This document shows, piece after piece, positions 5,669-7,627 of a stretch of DNA of 7,627 nt (within the stretch, counting starts at the first letter, position 1; the number at the start of each line of letters is the position of its first letter). Origin of the DNA: an uncultured Devosia sp. (GTDB lineage: Bacteria > Pseudomonadota > Alphaproteobacteria > Rhizobiales > Devosiaceae). The position numbers and the translations under genes were made by a program. Below the pieces are notes generated by a model that saw only the letters and a list, made by a program, of their open reading frames with translations, was not told the DNA's origin and did not search any database. The stretch lies in the NCBI GenBank assembly GCA_913775215.1, contig CAJYKO010000187.1:1-7627 (forward strand), written 5' to 3'.

Positions 5669-6640
5669 ATGAACCAGATTTCCTCTTCCAAGTATGCCAA
5701 CGCGACTTCCGGAGCACTCTTTATGCTCCTGGCGAGCCTGGCTTTTGCTGCATCCAATACCTTGCAATCGGTTTTGCCGACGCCCGTTGATTATGGCGGG
5801 TTCGGGATGAGTTCGACCGGCATGGCGTTTTGGCAATATGTGATTGCTTCGATTCTGGCGCTGCCCATCATCATGCGGATCGGCCTCAGGAATTTGCGCA
5901 CGAGCCATCCCCTCGCCCATGAAATCCGCGCTTTCGCCTCGGCGCTGGGCGTGCATGTTTTTGTCTATGGTTTCGCCTCGGGCGTACCGATCTGGCAGAT
6001 GGTGACGCTGCTCGCCACCGGACCGCTGTTCATCATTCTCGGCTCAACCTTATTCCTTGGCGAAAGGGCCTCGACGGCCCGGATTGGGGCGGCTTTGACC
6101 GGCTTTGCCGGCGCGATCATCGTTTCGGGGATTGGAGCGGAAGGGTTTAGCGGGCAGACGCTGGTGCCGATATTAGCGGCGGCGCTTTGGGCGACGACGG
6201 ATATTTTGACCAAGTATCTGACACATAAGGGCGAAAGCCCGGAAACCCTGACTATTTCGCTGCTGGTGCTAATCACGCCGAACCATCTGGCTATCCTGCT
6301 GCTGGTGACGGCCTTCGCCTGGGCTTTGCCGGCTGGTGCGGCTCCCGGTTTCCCGTTTGCCCTGCCAACCGGTACGGGATTGCTGCTGCTCCTGTTGCTG
6401 GGCGCGCTGACGGCTGCAGCGCAATATCTGTTGAGCTTTGCCTACCGGGCCGCGGACGCGACTTTCCTGCAGCCCTTTGGTGACCTGAAGGTGCCGCTGG
6501 GGGCGATCGTCGGCTGGATCGTGCTCGGTCAGGTGCCGTCGGTCTGGTTCTGGCCCGGTGCGGCGCTGATCATTCTGGCTTCGCTGTTCCTTTATCTTGT
6601 GGAAGGGCGCAACGAAGACTCCAAATTTGCGGCGGCGTAG
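5669..6640 (+). CDS. ribN: Riboflavin transporter RibN (EamA/DMT superfamily)
   Basis: This 323-residue inner-membrane protein probably imports riboflavin. It shows the EamA fold: two repeats of five helices, ten membrane segments at about residues 12-34, 50-71, 84-104, 106-126, 136-154, 163-183, 193-220, 235-256, 264-287 and 291-311. The repeat-one hallmark GPLFIILGSTLFLGERAS (118-135) followed by GAALTGFAGAIIVSG is clear. The first helix follows a short cytoplasmic N-terminus and is not a cleaved signal. The start ATG has AAGGA 6 nt upstream. EamA proteins carry many substrates, so sequence alone would not name it. The FMN riboswitch immediately upstream does, since RibN importers of Rhizobiales are EamA proteins known for this arrangement. 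No riboflavin synthesis genes are linked here. A terminator-like hairpin follows. The main alternative is another FMN-regulated transporter type. Confidence 0.82.
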   Translation: MNQISSSKYANATSGALFMLLASLAFAASNTLQSVLPTPVDYGGFGMSSTGMAFWQYVIASILALPIIMRIGLRNLRTSHPLAHEIRAFASALGVHVFVYGFASGVPIWQMVTLLATGPLFIILGSTLFLGERASTARIGAALTGFAGAIIVSGIGAEGFSGQTLVPILAAALWATTDILTKYLTHKGESPETLTISLLVLITPNHLAILLLVTAFAWALPAGAAPGFPFALPTGTGLLLLLLLGALTAAAQYLLSFAYRAADATFLQPFGDLKVPLGAIVGWIVLGQVPSVWFWPGAALIILASLFLYLVEGRNEDSKFAAA

Positions 6641-6652
6641 CATTCCGCGCGT

Positions 6653-6666
6653 AGAATAATTCTTCC
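6653..6666. promoter_or_regulatory. Candidate RpiR-family operator upstream of the regulator gene
   Basis: Read on the minus strand this is GGAA-GAATTA-TTCT, embedded in TGGAA-N6-TTCTA, which matches the downstream site at 7572-7585 in every defined position. It also shares the 10-mer ATTTGGAAGA with the site at 7602-7615. It lies 55 bp upstream of the regulator start, consistent with autoregulation. A weak overlapping promoter is possible (TTCCAA 6663-6668, GATATT 6687-6692). Confidence 0.45.
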
Positions 6667-6674
6667 AAATTCGG

Positions 6675-6709
6675 CGCCGGCAGTGCGATATTGCCGGCGT
6701 CTTTATTTT
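6675..6709 (+). terminator. Intrinsic terminator after ribN
   Basis: CGCCGGCA (6675-6682) pairs perfectly with TGCCGGCG (6692-6699) around a 9-nt loop. TCTTTATTTT follows (6700-6709). It is 35 nt past the ribN stop and ends 11 nt before the next start codon, so the U-tract almost touches the next gene's Shine-Dalgarno (GAGGG, 6710-6714). Confidence 0.8.
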
Positions 6710-6720
6710 GAGGGTGTTCT

Positions 6721-7566
6721 ATGGACCGGGGAGAGATTTTGGCGGCGCCAAAAAATTTCGAGGTGCTGCGGGAGCTTATCCTCGAGAGGCGGCGCGAACT
6801 GCCCAAGCGCCTCGCGCAGGTTGCGGCCTTTGCGCTCGATCATCCCGATGAGATCGCCTTCGGTACGGCGGCAAGTATTGCAGGCGCTGCGGACGTGCAG
6901 CCTTCGACGCTGGTCCGGTTTTCGCAAGCCTTTGGTTTCGATGGCTTTTCGGCGCTGCAGACGGTGTTTCGGGCGCGGCTACGGGAGCGCAATTCGAGCT
7001 ATGAAGACCGGTTGGCTGAGCTTGAGAGCGGGGATGCGGCGCCAGCGGGATCGGCGGCAATCCTCGGTTCTTTCATCGCCGCGGCGCATCGCAGCCTCGA
7101 TAATCTAGGGACTGCAATCGACCCTAAACGCTTCGAATCCGCTACCATTACGTTAGCATCGGCGCGCACAATTCATCTTATTGCACGTCGGCGCAGCTAT
7201 CCGATCGCGACCTATATGGCCTATGCGCTTTCGCAGCTCAAAATCCGCTGCCAGATCGCCGGGACGGCCTCGGGGATCGACGACGATCTTCTCGCCATGG
7301 CTGATCCGGGTGACGCAGCTTTTGCGATCAGCTTTTCATCCTATGCACCGGAGACGATCGCGCAGGCTTCAGCGCTGGCGGCGCGCGGCATTCCGATCGT
7401 GTCGCTGACCGACTCGGCGTTTTCGCCTTTGGCAGAATGTTCCACCGTCTGGTTTGAACTGGTCGAGGCCGATCATGCCGGGTTCCGATCGCTGTCGGCG
7501 AGCATGGCCTTTGCTATGGCGCTTGCCGTGGCGATCGCGGAGGAGCGGCGAAGGACGCAAAATTGA
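6721..7566 (+). CDS. MurR/RpiR-family transcriptional regulator (HTH plus SIS), IolR-like
   Basis: This 281-residue sugar-responsive regulator, usually a repressor, has an N-terminal RpiR-type HTH domain (about 12-88) with recognition region ASIAGAADVQPSTLVRFSQA (51-70) and FGFDGFSALQ. A SIS phosphosugar-binding domain follows (about 140-240), with IHLIARRRSYPIATYMAY (151-168), FAISFSSYAPETI (201-213) and the last strand GIPIVSLTDS (223-232). The expected glycine-rich GxGxS loop is replaced by ARRRS, so ligand contacts may differ from standard SIS proteins. The C-terminal stretch VEADHAGFRSLSASMAFAMA (248-267) recalls, from memory, a subgroup found beside inositol (iol) genes in alphaproteobacteria. 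The ATG has GAGGG 6 nt upstream. Matching TGGAA-N6-TTYY sites flank the gene on both sides. The family is certain; inositol as the regulated pathway is inference. Confidence 0.92.
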   Translation: MDRGEILAAPKNFEVLRELILERRRELPKRLAQVAAFALDHPDEIAFGTAASIAGAADVQPSTLVRFSQAFGFDGFSALQTVFRARLRERNSSYEDRLAELESGDAAPAGSAAILGSFIAAAHRSLDNLGTAIDPKRFESATITLASARTIHLIARRRSYPIATYMAYALSQLKIRCQIAGTASGIDDDLLAMADPGDAAFAISFSSYAPETIAQASALAARGIPIVSLTDSAFSPLAECSTVWFELVEADHAGFRSLSASMAFAMALAVAIAEERRRTQN

Positions 7567-7590
7567 TGAATGGAACGTACATTCTATATT
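7563..7590 (+). promoter_or_regulatory. Candidate promoter reading out of the right end
   Basis: TTGATG (7563-7568) and TATATT (7585-7590) are 16 nt apart, overlapping the end of the regulator gene. The spacer is occupied by the GAATG-N7-CATTC inverted repeat (7568-7584), a layout typical of repressor-controlled promoters. It implies a gene just beyond the window on the plus strand. Confidence 0.5.
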
Positions 7591-7615
7591 TGATCTGATT
7601 TGGAAGATGTGTTTC
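7572..7615. promoter_or_regulatory. Tandem candidate RpiR-family operators
   Basis: Two sites, GGAA-CGTACA-TTCT (7572-7585) and GGAA-GATGTG-TTTC (7602-7615), begin exactly 30 bp apart, about three helical turns, on the same DNA face. The first sits inside the candidate promoter spacer and the second just downstream of the -10. Both fit TGGAA-N6-TTYY, as does the site upstream of the regulator gene. Confidence 0.5.
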
Positions 7616-7627
7616 AATTCCTTCAAC

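Noticed and set aside
1..7627. CRISPR array, tRNA, insertion sequence, prophage or defence system
   Set aside because: No spaced repeats, cloverleaf, transposase, integrase or nuclease genes were seen. Composition is even across the genes, and all products are metabolic, transport or regulatory.

Overview
The window looks like chromosomal DNA of an alphaproteobacterium, most likely of the order Rhizobiales (Hyphomicrobiales). The evidence is GC-rich coding sequence, a CUT1-type sugar ABC importer ATPase, a MelR-like AraC regulator, an RpiR/SIS regulator of a type common in that group, and an FMN riboswitch in front of a RibN-type riboflavin transporter. The genus cannot be fixed from the sequence. 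There are six protein genes, one truncated at the left edge, and no tRNA, rRNA, CRISPR array or insertion sequence.

Region 1 (1-1500) is the end of a carbohydrate operon: the C-terminal part of a MalK/UgpC-type ATPase, then, 15 nt later, a xylose-isomerase-like TIM-barrel sugar isomerase/epimerase with a TTG start. A clear intrinsic terminator closes the operon. Region 2 (1500-2112) holds a lone GNAT acetyltransferase gene, convergent with the next gene and only 4 nt from it. Region 3 (2112-5280) is a divergent pair: a MelR-like AraC-family regulator on the minus strand, and on the plus strand a 667-residue fusion of a complete Gfo/Idh/MocA dehydrogenase to an aldo/keto reductase. The fusion gene ends in a textbook terminator. 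The pair resembles a self-contained regulated sugar-oxidoreduction unit.

Region 4 (5281-6710) is a riboflavin module: candidate sigma70 promoter, full FMN aptamer, and an expression platform whose 13-position helix covers the Shine-Dalgarno sequence of ribN. The aptamer's P1 3' strand can alternatively pair with that helix, which gives a readable ON/OFF translational switch. Region 5 (6640-7627) is an RpiR-family (HTH plus SIS) regulator, flanked on both sides by near-identical TGGAA-N6-TTYY sites. The downstream pair lies in and just after a good promoter reading out of the window. This arrangement resembles IolR control of myo-inositol catabolism and predicts an inositol or sugar operon to the right.

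The most notable items are the two-enzyme fusion, the riboswitch switching mechanism, and the three-site RpiR operator set.
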